The notes under the pieces are model-generated. The model did not search any database. It had not been told where the DNA came from and was given only the letters and a program-made list of their open reading frames with translations. Positions 26,334 to 33,899 of a DNA stretch of 41,838 bases are shown here, one piece after another. Both the position numbers and the translations under genes were made by a program. The stretch covers positions 1 through 41,838 of the forward strand of contig ONAE01000029.1 in NCBI GenBank assembly GCA_900315695.1, written 5' to 3'. The first letter of the stretch is position 1; every line of letters starts with the position of its first letter. This DNA comes from an uncultured Prevotella sp. GTDB lineage: Bacteria; Bacteroidota; Bacteroidia; Bacteroidales; Bacteroidaceae.

Positions 26334-27172
26334 TGTTCGCCCGCGATAAGAGTCAGATGTGCAACAATTTGTTGCAGTATGCCCATGTCTATGCATGGGG
26401 CAGAGAGCATGGAAGGAAAGTTATCTCCATGCGCTTCAGTTATAAATATCAGTATTTCAAGATATGCCACACATCACTGACAGGCTTTGGCTGGTATCTC
26501 TTGGCGAAATACATGGCAGCACTAAAGTTGTTGCCAACAGCCAGTTTTAAGTATCGCGACTGCAACCGTGAGGCATTGGAGCACAAAATGCTCAAGCACA
26601 GGCATATCGTGGTGAGTGGCTGGTTTGCCCGTTGGTACGACCTGTTCCTGAAATATCGGGATGAGATATGCGACCTCTTTACATTGGATGAACAATATAC
26701 GGCACCTGTCAAGGCAAAGATGCAAGAAGCAGAAGCCCCCTCTTCTCTCACCTCTCCCCTTCCACCTCTTCGCCTTGGTGTCCACATCCGTCGTGGCGAC
26801 TATGCACAGTGGCGTAACGGACAGTATTTCTTCGATGATGCGGTATATGCAGCATATATTAACAAGTTTGCAGAGATGCATCCAGACAAGACTATTCATG
26901 TCTATCTCTCGACGAATGACAGTCAGGTAACAGCTGATGCTTACCAGCAGCTATGCCCCAAGGTGGCAGTGCATCATCTGCAGGGCAGTGCGCCAGAGGA
27001 TTTGTTCATGCTTTCCGAGTGCGACTACGTGATTGGTCCTCCAAGCACATTCTCTTTGGTGGCAGCGATGTATCGTGACATTCCCCTTTATCGCATGGAT
27101 ACTGCCGATGCAGCGCAGATGACGGAGGAGGGTTTCAAACTATTTGCTTATTGGTTTCAGAATATGGTTTGA
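26330..27172 (+). CDS. Alpha-1,2-fucosyltransferase-like protein (GT11)
   Basis: The 280-residue protein carries the GT11 GDP-binding motif VHIRRGDY at residues 151-158 and the C-terminal block EDLFMLSECDYVIGPPSTFSL-like (~226-245). The N-terminal site usually written as GLGNQMFQYA is here QMCNNLLQYA, so it is a divergent member. Just before the GDP motif, residues ~135-147 (PSSLTSPLPPL) are encoded by a pyrimidine-rich tract at 26736-26770. This has no counterpart in the usual short loop and looks like a captured repeat. The acceptor is unknown. Fucose is the expected donor sugar, but the heptose module behind it raises the chance of another sugar. Confidence 0.82.
   Translation: MMFARDKSQMCNNLLQYAHVYAWGREHGRKVISMRFSYKYQYFKICHTSLTGFGWYLLAKYMAALKLLPTASFKYRDCNREALEHKMLKHRHIVVSGWFARWYDLFLKYRDEICDLFTLDEQYTAPVKAKMQEAEAPSSLTSPLPPLRLGVHIRRGDYAQWRNGQYFFDDAVYAAYINKFAEMHPDKTIHVYLSTNDSQVTADAYQQLCPKVAVHHLQGSAPEDLFMLSECDYVIGPPSTFSLVAAMYRDIPLYRMDTADAAQMTEEGFKLFAYWFQNMV
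26736..26770 (+). repeat. Purine/pyrimidine-rich repeat inside the GT11 gene
   Basis: The plus strand is pure C/T except for three A bases over 35 bases, with units such as CTCTCACCTCTCC. The minus strand equals GAGAGGTGAGAG-type repeats common between genes in Bacteroidota. It keeps the GT11 reading frame. A related tract lies at 32735-32777. Confidence 0.7.
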
Positions 27173-27190
27173 TTAAAAGATGGCATAAAT

Positions 27191-28204
27191 ATGATAATCA
27201 CAAAAACACCATTCCGGATGTCTTTCTTTGGCGGGGGTACGGATATCCCGTCTTTCTTCAATGAATATGGCGGTGCTGTCATATCTACGACCTTCGACAA
27301 GTACTGCTATGTCAATGTGAGACACCTACCCCCATTCATGCCTTACTATTCGGAATTAGTATATAGTAAATTCGAACGAGTGAATGCTATTGATGAGATA
27401 GAACATCCTGCCATTCGAGAAGCCATGCGGATGTTAGACATTCACGAAATTCGTCTTACTTATGAAGGCGACTTGCCAGCAAGGACAGGCCTGGGAACGA
27501 GCAGCACTTTTGCAGTAGGAATGCTCAATGCCTTCTACGCCCTGAAGGGGAAATATGTCAGTAAAAGGAAACTGGCGGAAGATGCCATTCACCTGGAGAG
27601 GGAGCTATGTAACGAGTCTGGTGGCTGGCAAGACCAGATTGCTGCAGCTTATGGGGGATTGAATAGGATTGACTTTAGTGAAAACGAATTCAAGGTAACC
27701 CCCATCATTATACATCCAGACAAGAAGAAGCTTCTGGATGATAATCTGATGCTCTTCTTTACTGGTGTTTCCCGTTTCTCTGCCGAGATACAAAACGACA
27801 CCTTAAGCCATCAGCAAGACAAAAAGGCACAACTGAAAGAGATGCTCAGCCTGGTATCTGATGCACAGGCCATCCTGGAAGACAAGCATGCAGATATCAA
27901 TGATTTTGGAAGATTGCTGGATCACACATGGAATTTAAAACGAAAAACAGGAGGTTTGATCAGCAACAACGCGATAGACGACTTGTATCAGAAGGGGCTA
28001 AAGGCTGGTGCTTTGGGAGGCAAGCTATTGGGTGCTGGCGGAGGTGGTTTCCTGCTCTTCTATGTAGAAAAGGAAAAACAGCAGCAGGTACTTGAGGCAT
28101 TGGATAGTTTAATGCATGTTCCATTCTGCTTCGAGAATGAAGGATCCACCGTGATTCACTATAACCCCATTGTATATATACCAAGAAAAGAAATTAAAAT
28201 TTAA
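27191..28204 (+). CDS. hddA: D-glycero-alpha-D-manno-heptose 7-phosphate 1-kinase (HddA-like GHMP kinase)
   Basis: The 337-residue GHMP-family kinase shows the N-terminal TPFRMSFFGGGTDIPSFF, the ATP-binding loop LPARTGLGTSSTFAVG (~residues 95-110) and the C-terminal GAGGGGFLLF. HddA phosphorylates C1 of D-glycero-D-manno-heptose 7-phosphate in the alpha configuration, which commits the sugar to the GDP-heptose route. The GTD and GG motifs match HddA better than fucokinase or galactokinase relatives. It is 18 nt after the GT11 gene and 5 nt before the epimerase. With gmhA and the fused gene it supplies the complete set of steps to a GDP-activated heptose. Confidence 0.88.
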   Translation: MIITKTPFRMSFFGGGTDIPSFFNEYGGAVISTTFDKYCYVNVRHLPPFMPYYSELVYSKFERVNAIDEIEHPAIREAMRMLDIHEIRLTYEGDLPARTGLGTSSTFAVGMLNAFYALKGKYVSKRKLAEDAIHLERELCNESGGWQDQIAAAYGGLNRIDFSENEFKVTPIIIHPDKKKLLDDNLMLFFTGVSRFSAEIQNDTLSHQQDKKAQLKEMLSLVSDAQAILEDKHADINDFGRLLDHTWNLKRKTGGLISNNAIDDLYQKGLKAGALGGKLLGAGGGGFLLFYVEKEKQQQVLEALDSLMHVPFCFENEGSTVIHYNPIVYIPRKEIKI

Positions 28205-28209
28205 CGGAT

Positions 28210-29169
28210 ATGAGTTATATTGTTACTGGCGGAGCTGGTTTCGTAGGCTCCAACATGGTAAGAAAGCTAAATGAGAAAGGCATCAGCGATGTCGTTATTA
28301 TAGACAATTATGAAGAAGCGAAAATGCCTAATCTGGTGGGACTGCAGTTTATCGACTATATTGACTTCTTCAATGGCTTAGCCAGTGTCAAGGAGAGTCT
28401 GGAAGCAATAGACAACATACAAGGAATCTTTCATATTGGCGCCAACGCCGACGTGCTGGAGAATGATTCGAAGGTCATGATGGTGATGAACTATGAGTTC
28501 TCCAAGCTCTATTGTGACTTTGCTGTCCGTCATCAGGTTCCGTTCATCTATGCCTCTTCATCGGCAGTCTATGGTAACAACCCACACCAGGGAGGAGGGC
28601 TCGACCATCTGCTGCCTCATAACATCTACGCATGGTCGAAATGGCTCTTTGATAAATACACTGACGGCAATAAAGTCAGATTTCAGAACAACAAGATCAT
28701 TGGATTCCGGTTCTTCAATGTATTTGGATGGGGAGAGTTCCATAAAGGAAAGAATGCCAATATCGTATATCGCTTCTACAGGATGATGCAAGATAAGGGA
28801 TGCATTGATCTGTTCAAAGATGAGATCGTCCGCGACCATGTCTATGTCGATGACGTTGCCGAGGTGATGTATAATGCAATGATGTATAACCATTTTGAAA
28901 ACGGCATCTATAATCTTGGCGGGAATCATCCTATCTCTCATCGTCGTGTGGCAGACATCGTTATAGAAACATTAATAGAGGAAGGAGTGGTTGCGCCCAA
29001 GGACACTTCTGAGTATATCAGGATGATAGACATGCCACAGGAATTACGTGAAAAGTTCCAGTTCCATACTTTTGCCGAAGGACAGTTAAATCTGATATCC
29101 GAGATAACCAAAGGCAATGAGGTGAAAATGAAAAAGTATATCCAGCAGCTGATTCAAAAAGACAAATAA
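28210..29169 (+). CDS. HldD-like NAD(P)-dependent heptose epimerase
   Basis: The 319-residue short-chain dehydrogenase has the nucleotide-binding TGGAGFVGSNMV (~residues 6-17) and the catalytic Ser in YASSSAVYG. YAWSK supplies the catalytic Tyr and Lys, as YGYSK does in E. coli HldD. The downstream FRFFNVFGWGEFHKG also aligns by eye to HldD FRYFNVYGPREGHKG. HldD converts ADP-D-glycero- to ADP-L-glycero-D-manno-heptose. Here it lies within a GDP-heptose set (hddA, gmhA, hddC-gmhB), so the true substrate may be GDP-linked. It could also belong to another sugar-nucleotide epimerase group. Confidence 0.8.
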   Translation: MSYIVTGGAGFVGSNMVRKLNEKGISDVVIIDNYEEAKMPNLVGLQFIDYIDFFNGLASVKESLEAIDNIQGIFHIGANADVLENDSKVMMVMNYEFSKLYCDFAVRHQVPFIYASSSAVYGNNPHQGGGLDHLLPHNIYAWSKWLFDKYTDGNKVRFQNNKIIGFRFFNVFGWGEFHKGKNANIVYRFYRMMQDKGCIDLFKDEIVRDHVYVDDVAEVMYNAMMYNHFENGIYNLGGNHPISHRRVADIVIETLIEEGVVAPKDTSEYIRMIDMPQELREKFQFHTFAEGQLNLISEITKGNEVKMKKYIQQLIQKDK

Positions 29170-29175
29170 CGCGAT

Positions 29176-29826
29176 ATGGAGGGAAGACAAGAGCATCTCT
29201 TTGATTTGCTAATTGAAAGGTATCCACAATTATCAGTCTGTGGCGAGAGCATCAGACAGGCATACGACTTGATAGAAGCAGCCTACCAGAATGGCAGAAA
29301 ACTTCTGGTATCTGGAAACGGCGGCTCTGCATCAGACTCAGAACATATTGTTGGTGAGTTGATGAAGGAGTTCAGGTTGAAGAGAAAAATCTATGCCAAC
29401 CAGGTAGAAGAGCTGAAAAGAATCGACCAGGAAATGGGTACAGTGCTGGCTGAGAATTTACAAGGTGCCCTGCCTGCCATTTCCCTTACAGGACACTCCT
29501 CGCTCACTACTGCCTTTATGAACGACTCTTTGCCCGAACTGGTCTTCGCTCAGCAAATCAATGGTTACGGGAAACCTGGAGATATCTATCTGGGAATCTC
29601 TACGTCAGGCAACAGCAAGAATATTCTCTATGCGGCGATTACAGCCAAGGCAAGAGGACTTAAAGTGATAGGTCTTACTGGTATGCACAGAAGCCGACTG
29701 ATGGACTTTGCCGATGTTTGTATTTGCGTTCCTGAGACAGAGACATATAAGGTTCAGGAACTCCATCTGCCTGTTTATCATTGTCTTTGTATGATGTTGG
29801 AAGATAAGTTCTTTGATGGCGTATGA
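29176..29826 (+). CDS. gmhA: Sedoheptulose 7-phosphate isomerase GmhA
   Basis: GmhA is a SIS-domain isomerase that turns sedoheptulose 7-phosphate into D-glycero-D-manno-heptose 7-phosphate, the first step of nucleotide-heptose synthesis. The 216-residue protein has the phosphate-binding SGNGGSASDSEH (~residues 47-58) and GISTSGNSKNI (~137-147), and a C-terminal ETYKVQELHLPVYH motif. It contains an insertion around residues 68-95 (LKRKIYANQVEELKRIDQEM) longer than in E. coli GmhA. It overlaps the fused nucleotidyltransferase-phosphatase gene by 4 nt (ATGA), so their translation is linked. Confidence 0.92.
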   Translation: MEGRQEHLFDLLIERYPQLSVCGESIRQAYDLIEAAYQNGRKLLVSGNGGSASDSEHIVGELMKEFRLKRKIYANQVEELKRIDQEMGTVLAENLQGALPAISLTGHSSLTTAFMNDSLPELVFAQQINGYGKPGDIYLGISTSGNSKNILYAAITAKARGLKVIGLTGMHRSRLMDFADVCICVPETETYKVQELHLPVYHCLCMMLEDKFFDGV

Positions 29827-31127
29827 AAGTAGTGATTATGGCAGGAGGAAAGGGCACACGTATTGCCAGTGTCAACAGCAATGTGCCCAAGCCGATGATA
29901 GAAATTGGCGGAAAACCTATATTGCAATGGCAGATAGAAAATCTGAAAGCTTGTGGGCTTACAGACATTATTCTTGTTGTCGGCTATATGGGCAAGGTCA
30001 TTCAGGACTATTTCAAGGACGGTACGTCTTTTGGTGTACATATCAGCTATTTTGTAGAGTCCACTCCGTTAGGCACTGCTGGTGCACTGTTTAAGATGTC
30101 CCAACTGACGGATGATTTCCTACTGATGTGCGGGGATGTTATCCTCGACGTAGATTTCAACCGCTTCATAGCATTCCATCATAAGAACAAGGCCTGGGCT
30201 AGTTTAATGACACACCCCAACGGGCACCCCTATGACAGTTCCCTTCTTGTCACCAAGGTGCTTTCTCCACAGGAATTAGGTGGACTTCCTATAGATACCC
30301 ATTGTGTAGTGCAGTGGATGAATAAGGAAGACGAACGGTCTTACTATAAGAACCGTGTCAATGCCGGCATTGAAATCATTTCTCCTGCCCTACTGCAGGA
30401 AACGATGAGAAACTATGTTCCTCGCCATCCAGAAAATCCCGATAAGATAGATCTTGACAGGGATGTCTTAAAACCTAACATCCAGAGTGGGCGAATCTTT
30501 GCATACGACACACCAGAGTATATCAAGGACATGGGTACTCCCGACCGCTATTATGAAGTGGAAAGCGATATACTGAGTGGGAAAGTGAAAGCCCGCAACT
30601 TGATAAACAAGCAGAAAGCAGTATTCCTGGATCGTGACGGTACGATTAATCAGTATGTTGGGTTCCTGACTAAACCAGAACAATTTGAACTGATACCAGA
30701 GGTGCCAGCTGCCATCAAGCTCATCAACAAGTCTGGCTATCTGGCTATAGTTGTCACCAATCAGCCTGTCATTGCACGTGGTGATTGCACTTGGGAAGGT
30801 TTGCAGATGATCCATGATAAGATGGAGACTGAGTTGGGTAAGGCTGGTGCCTTTTTAGATGGTATCTATGTATGCCCTCATCATCCGGATAAGGGGTTTG
30901 AGGGCGAACGACCAGAATATAAGGTTGCTTGTGACTGTCGGAAGCCAAGCCCCGGATTGATTCTAAGGGCAGCTCAGGATTTCAATATCGACTTATCACA
31001 ATCCATCATGATAGGTGATAGTGATAATGATATAGAAGCAGGCCGTCAAGCAGGCTTACGCGATTGCATAAAAGTCGAGAGAAACGTTGCTGGTGCTTTG
31101 GCTAAGGCATTGTCGGAAAGTATTTAA
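29823..31127 (+). CDS. Fused HddC-like nucleotidyltransferase and GmhB phosphatase
   Basis: This 434-residue protein joins two enzymes. Residues ~1-240 form a sugar-nucleotidyltransferase (AGGKGTRIASVNSNVPKPM at 7-25; LMCGDVILDVDFN), like HddC, which makes GDP-D-glycero-alpha-D-manno-heptose from the 1-phosphate. Residues ~262-434 form a HAD phosphatase like GmhB, with Asp270 and Asp272 in FLDRDGTIN and a zinc-binding loop CPHH...CDCRKPSPG. GmhB removes the C7 phosphate just before nucleotide transfer, so the two consecutive steps are fused, though in reverse gene order. Together with hddA and gmhA this completes the pathway from sedoheptulose 7-phosphate. Specificity for GTP is an inference from hddA. 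Confidence 0.87.
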   Translation: MKVVIMAGGKGTRIASVNSNVPKPMIEIGGKPILQWQIENLKACGLTDIILVVGYMGKVIQDYFKDGTSFGVHISYFVESTPLGTAGALFKMSQLTDDFLLMCGDVILDVDFNRFIAFHHKNKAWASLMTHPNGHPYDSSLLVTKVLSPQELGGLPIDTHCVVQWMNKEDERSYYKNRVNAGIEIISPALLQETMRNYVPRHPENPDKIDLDRDVLKPNIQSGRIFAYDTPEYIKDMGTPDRYYEVESDILSGKVKARNLINKQKAVFLDRDGTINQYVGFLTKPEQFELIPEVPAAIKLINKSGYLAIVVTNQPVIARGDCTWEGLQMIHDKMETELGKAGAFLDGIYVCPHHPDKGFEGERPEYKVACDCRKPSPGLILRAAQDFNIDLSQSIMIGDSDNDIEAGRQAGLRDCIKVERNVAGALAKALSESI

Positions 31128-31144
31128 TATTTAATAAACATAGT

Positions 31145-31984
31145 ATGTCACAAATACGTAAGATTCGATATCGTTTGTTTGCATGGCGATGGTTTCCAGA
31201 GCTAAAACCTGCTCAAGAGCCCATTGATGTAGTAATTCCCTTGGTGGCCAAGGATCTACGCATATTTCCTCTCTGCCTTGAGGGTATCCGCAACTGTGTG
31301 CCACATCCCATAAAGGATATTTATATTGTAGCTCCACCACAAGATGAGGTTATTCAGTTTTGCAAACAGAATGGACTTGTCTTTGTCGATGAGAGCTCAG
31401 TCTTTGGTTTTAATCCAAAGGAAATCAATCTTAAGATCAAATGGTCTGACGGTACTGTGAGGGATCGAAGCGGATGGTTCTTTCAGCAATTGCTCAAACT
31501 GAGTGGAAAAGTTGGAACCTGTCGTTATTATCTTTGCGTCGATGCTGACCATGTGCTCATTCGTCCACATGTGTTCCTTACGGAAGATTATAAGACGGTA
31601 TTCTACATGACCTATGAATATCATCAGCCCATCATAGACCATCTGCATCGTTTCCTGCCAAATCTCACCTTGGACAACCTCTCCTATGTTGACCATAAGA
31701 TGTTGTTTGACAAGGAACAGCTCAAGAAGCTGCAAGAAACTATCACCCAACAAACAGGTAAGCCTTGGCTGGAAGCGGCTATCGAGAGCTATGACCGCAG
31801 TCTGTCAACACCCTCAGCATTCTCTGAGTTTGAGATGTATGGCAATTTCGTGCAGGATAAAATCAGACGCCCTTGGCTCCAGAAGGCATTACGTTATAGT
31901 AAACTGGCAGACTACGAGACGCTCCGTAAGAAGTGGAGTGGTTCGCGCTGGTCACTCACCTTTCCTGAATACATGAACAAGTAG
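31145..31984 (+). CDS. DUF6492-type glycosyltransferase-like protein
   Basis: The 279-residue protein has no signal peptide or membrane helix. Its start, IDVVIPLVAKDLRIFPLCLEGI near residue 27, is that of a GT-A fold. CVDADHVLIRP contains a DxD-like metal-binding motif. By memory it fits DUF6492, uncharacterised proteins of glycan loci. It closes the operon, 17 nt after the fused gene, and may transfer the heptose made by it; that is inference only. It converges with the fusion gene at 31986, with one base between their stops. Confidence 0.75.
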   Translation: MSQIRKIRYRLFAWRWFPELKPAQEPIDVVIPLVAKDLRIFPLCLEGIRNCVPHPIKDIYIVAPPQDEVIQFCKQNGLVFVDESSVFGFNPKEINLKIKWSDGTVRDRSGWFFQQLLKLSGKVGTCRYYLCVDADHVLIRPHVFLTEDYKTVFYMTYEYHQPIIDHLHRFLPNLTLDNLSYVDHKMLFDKEQLKKLQETITQQTGKPWLEAAIESYDRSLSTPSAFSEFEMYGNFVQDKIRRPWLQKALRYSKLADYETLRKKWSGSRWSLTFPEYMNK

Positions 31985-31985
31985 G

Positions 31986-33899
31986 TTATCTTGCGTCCAT
32001 CACTAATCTGAAGCCCACTTCCATGCGGCGGCGGCGCTGGTCATACATAAAACGGTTGGTGATACGGCTATAACGTGCATCACAGTCGTAGGAGCCTCCT
32101 CGGATGACATGGAAACTGCTAGAGGGTTTACTGGTAGGTGTCTTGCGATACCAGTCCTCACAGAATTCCCACACGTTACCCGACATATCATAGAGTCCAA
32201 GCTCGTTAGGCTTAAGTTGCCCAACGGGTTTATGATGGTCATCAAAACTGTATGTCAGCGTATAAGCTACCTCGTCAGGATTGTTACTACCTGCATAGAG
32301 ATAGCCTTTTGACTGGCGCCCTCCCTTGGCAGCATACTCCCATTCTGCCTCTGTAGGCAAACGGAAATGACGGCCAGTCTTCTGGCTGAGTTTGGCAATA
32401 AACTCCTTACACTGGTCATAGGTGACATACTCAACTGGCATCTTGGCACCCTTTTGCTTGGAGCGGTTCTTTGGCATAACGAGTTCCCATAGCTCTTGTG
32501 TAACTTCTGTTTCACCAATCCAGTAGTCGTTCAGCTTCACCGGGTGTCTCACCTCATCAGCATCTGCCAGCGTATCACCAGGCAGTGCTCCCATGGTGAA
32601 GGTTCCTCCCTGCACATACCTCATCTTGAAAGTGACCCCATTAATATAAAAGGTACGCGTCATGGGGCGTTTGTGCTGTGCGCTGCCTCCTAATGGCAGC
32701 AGAAGCATTAACAAGGGTAAAAGGATTCTCAGATTTAACCTCTCATTTCTTACCTCTACCCTCTCACTTCTCTCCTCGCCAGACAGGCCTACAGCCCACC
32801 AGATCATGCGTAGCCAGCAGAAGAAGTAGGTATAAACATCCAGCCAGAATGTACGATGAACGAAGTTATGCAGCCAGGCAGGACAAAGTACGTCTGTGGG
32901 GAGGATGCAGAAATTGACTACCAGCGACCAGAACAGTGTCCAGTCTATCCAGTTGCGCTTGGGCTGCAGCCAGAATGCCATCGCATAGAAAGGGAAAGTG
33001 ATGATATAGGTGTGAGTCTCCGGGCAGTCGCTGAAGAGTATCATGAATCCAGTCAGTACACCTAAAGCCCGTACGCGGAAACGGAAATCGCTCCACCTTT
33101 TATAACGCCAGAAGAATAGTGCTGCCAACGTCGCAAATACCACTATCTGCACCATACGATAGTTGGGCAGCAAGAAGGGCTTGAGTCCTCGTGCGAAGAG
33201 GATTCCTGTGAAATCAGAGTCGCTGTGATGAGCGGCTATCATGTCGAACATCTGCTGATAGAGCACGAAAACATTGTCGAAGTTGGTGTTAACAGCTGGC
33301 AATAGCAGGAAGAAGGTTCCACAAAGGATAGCATAGCCGAAGTTACGCCATACTTTGGGATAGCACAAAAGGATGGCAAGCTCAGCAGCTCCATAAATCT
33401 TCGTTGTGGCTGAGAGCATAATGAGGAAAACCGCCCAGAAGCCCTTACCTCGCTCCAACAGGATGAAGGCAAATATATAGATGTAGCTTACAATGATGTT
33501 ATGCTGATAGCAGAATACGGTCTGCATCACTACTGATAGCAGGAATACGAAGATATACAGCTTGAATTTCTCAAGTTGCTGCGGCAACCATTTGATGGCA
33601 AGTGAAAACAACGTGTAGTTACCGATGTTCCACACGTAAGGGCCCAACCACCACGGCAGGTAGAAGATTGGAGCGAAGATGACGCTGAACACAGGTGAGT
33701 AGAGAAAGTAAATCTGATGTGCCTGTGCGTATTCCAGATTATAAGGTGATAGTCCTTCCCAGAACATACGGGTTGAGTCCTGATAATCAAAGTAGTTGGT
33801 ATTTCTTCCTCGGAACACTTCCACAGAGGTGGCTATAAGGACTATAATCAATCCTAAGCCCCACCAGAAATACTTGTTGGAGAAAATTTTCTTATTCAT
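31986..33899 (-). CDS. GT87/DUF2029-like membrane protein fused to a SUMF1 (FGE-sulfatase) domain
   Basis: The 637-residue ORF has three parts. Residues ~1-373 are a polytopic glycosyltransferase-like membrane protein resembling the one at 34921 (LYSPVFSVIFAP; FWAVFLIMLSATTKIYG). Residues ~375-389 (EERSERVEVRNERLN) are encoded by a purine-rich repeat. Residues 390-406 (ILLPLLMLLLPLGGSAQ) look like a former signal peptide leading into a SUMF1 domain (~415-637; RLPTEAEWEYAAKGG, GLYDMSGNVWEFCEDW). In the C-terminal block, Cys606 matches the first active Cys of formylglycine-generating enzyme, but the second is Ser611. Canonical FGE activity is therefore doubtful. The join looks like two genes fused in frame. 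Confidence 0.8.
   Translation of the reverse strand: MNKKIFSNKYFWWGLGLIIVLIATSVEVFRGRNTNYFDYQDSTRMFWEGLSPYNLEYAQAHQIYFLYSPVFSVIFAPIFYLPWWLGPYVWNIGNYTLFSLAIKWLPQQLEKFKLYIFVFLLSVVMQTVFCYQHNIIVSYIYIFAFILLERGKGFWAVFLIMLSATTKIYGAAELAILLCYPKVWRNFGYAILCGTFFLLLPAVNTNFDNVFVLYQQMFDMIAAHHSDSDFTGILFARGLKPFLLPNYRMVQIVVFATLAALFFWRYKRWSDFRFRVRALGVLTGFMILFSDCPETHTYIITFPFYAMAFWLQPKRNWIDWTLFWSLVVNFCILPTDVLCPAWLHNFVHRTFWLDVYTYFFCWLRMIWWAVGLSGEERSERVEVRNERLNLRILLPLLMLLLPLGGSAQHKRPMTRTFYINGVTFKMRYVQGGTFTMGALPGDTLADADEVRHPVKLNDYWIGETEVTQELWELVMPKNRSKQKGAKMPVEYVTYDQCKEFIAKLSQKTGRHFRLPTEAEWEYAAKGGRQSKGYLYAGSNNPDEVAYTLTYSFDDHHKPVGQLKPNELGLYDMSGNVWEFCEDWYRKTPTSKPSSSFHVIRGGSYDCDARYSRITNRFMYDQRRRRMEVGFRLVMDAR
32735..32777 (-). 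repeat. Purine-rich repeat at the gene-fusion joint
   Basis: On the minus strand the 43-nt tract reads as GAGAGG / AGTGAGAGG / GTAGAGGTAAG units, purine-rich like the complement of the GT11 tract. It lies between the membrane domain and the signal-peptide-like segment of the fusion, with no stop in the coding frame. Confidence 0.75.

Noticed and set aside
26330-27172. A frameshift or assembly error in the Ser/Pro-rich part of the GT11 gene
   Set aside because: The frame is open on both sides and both flanking motifs (ending at ~132 and starting at 151) are in the same frame, so a length-neutral insertion explains it better.
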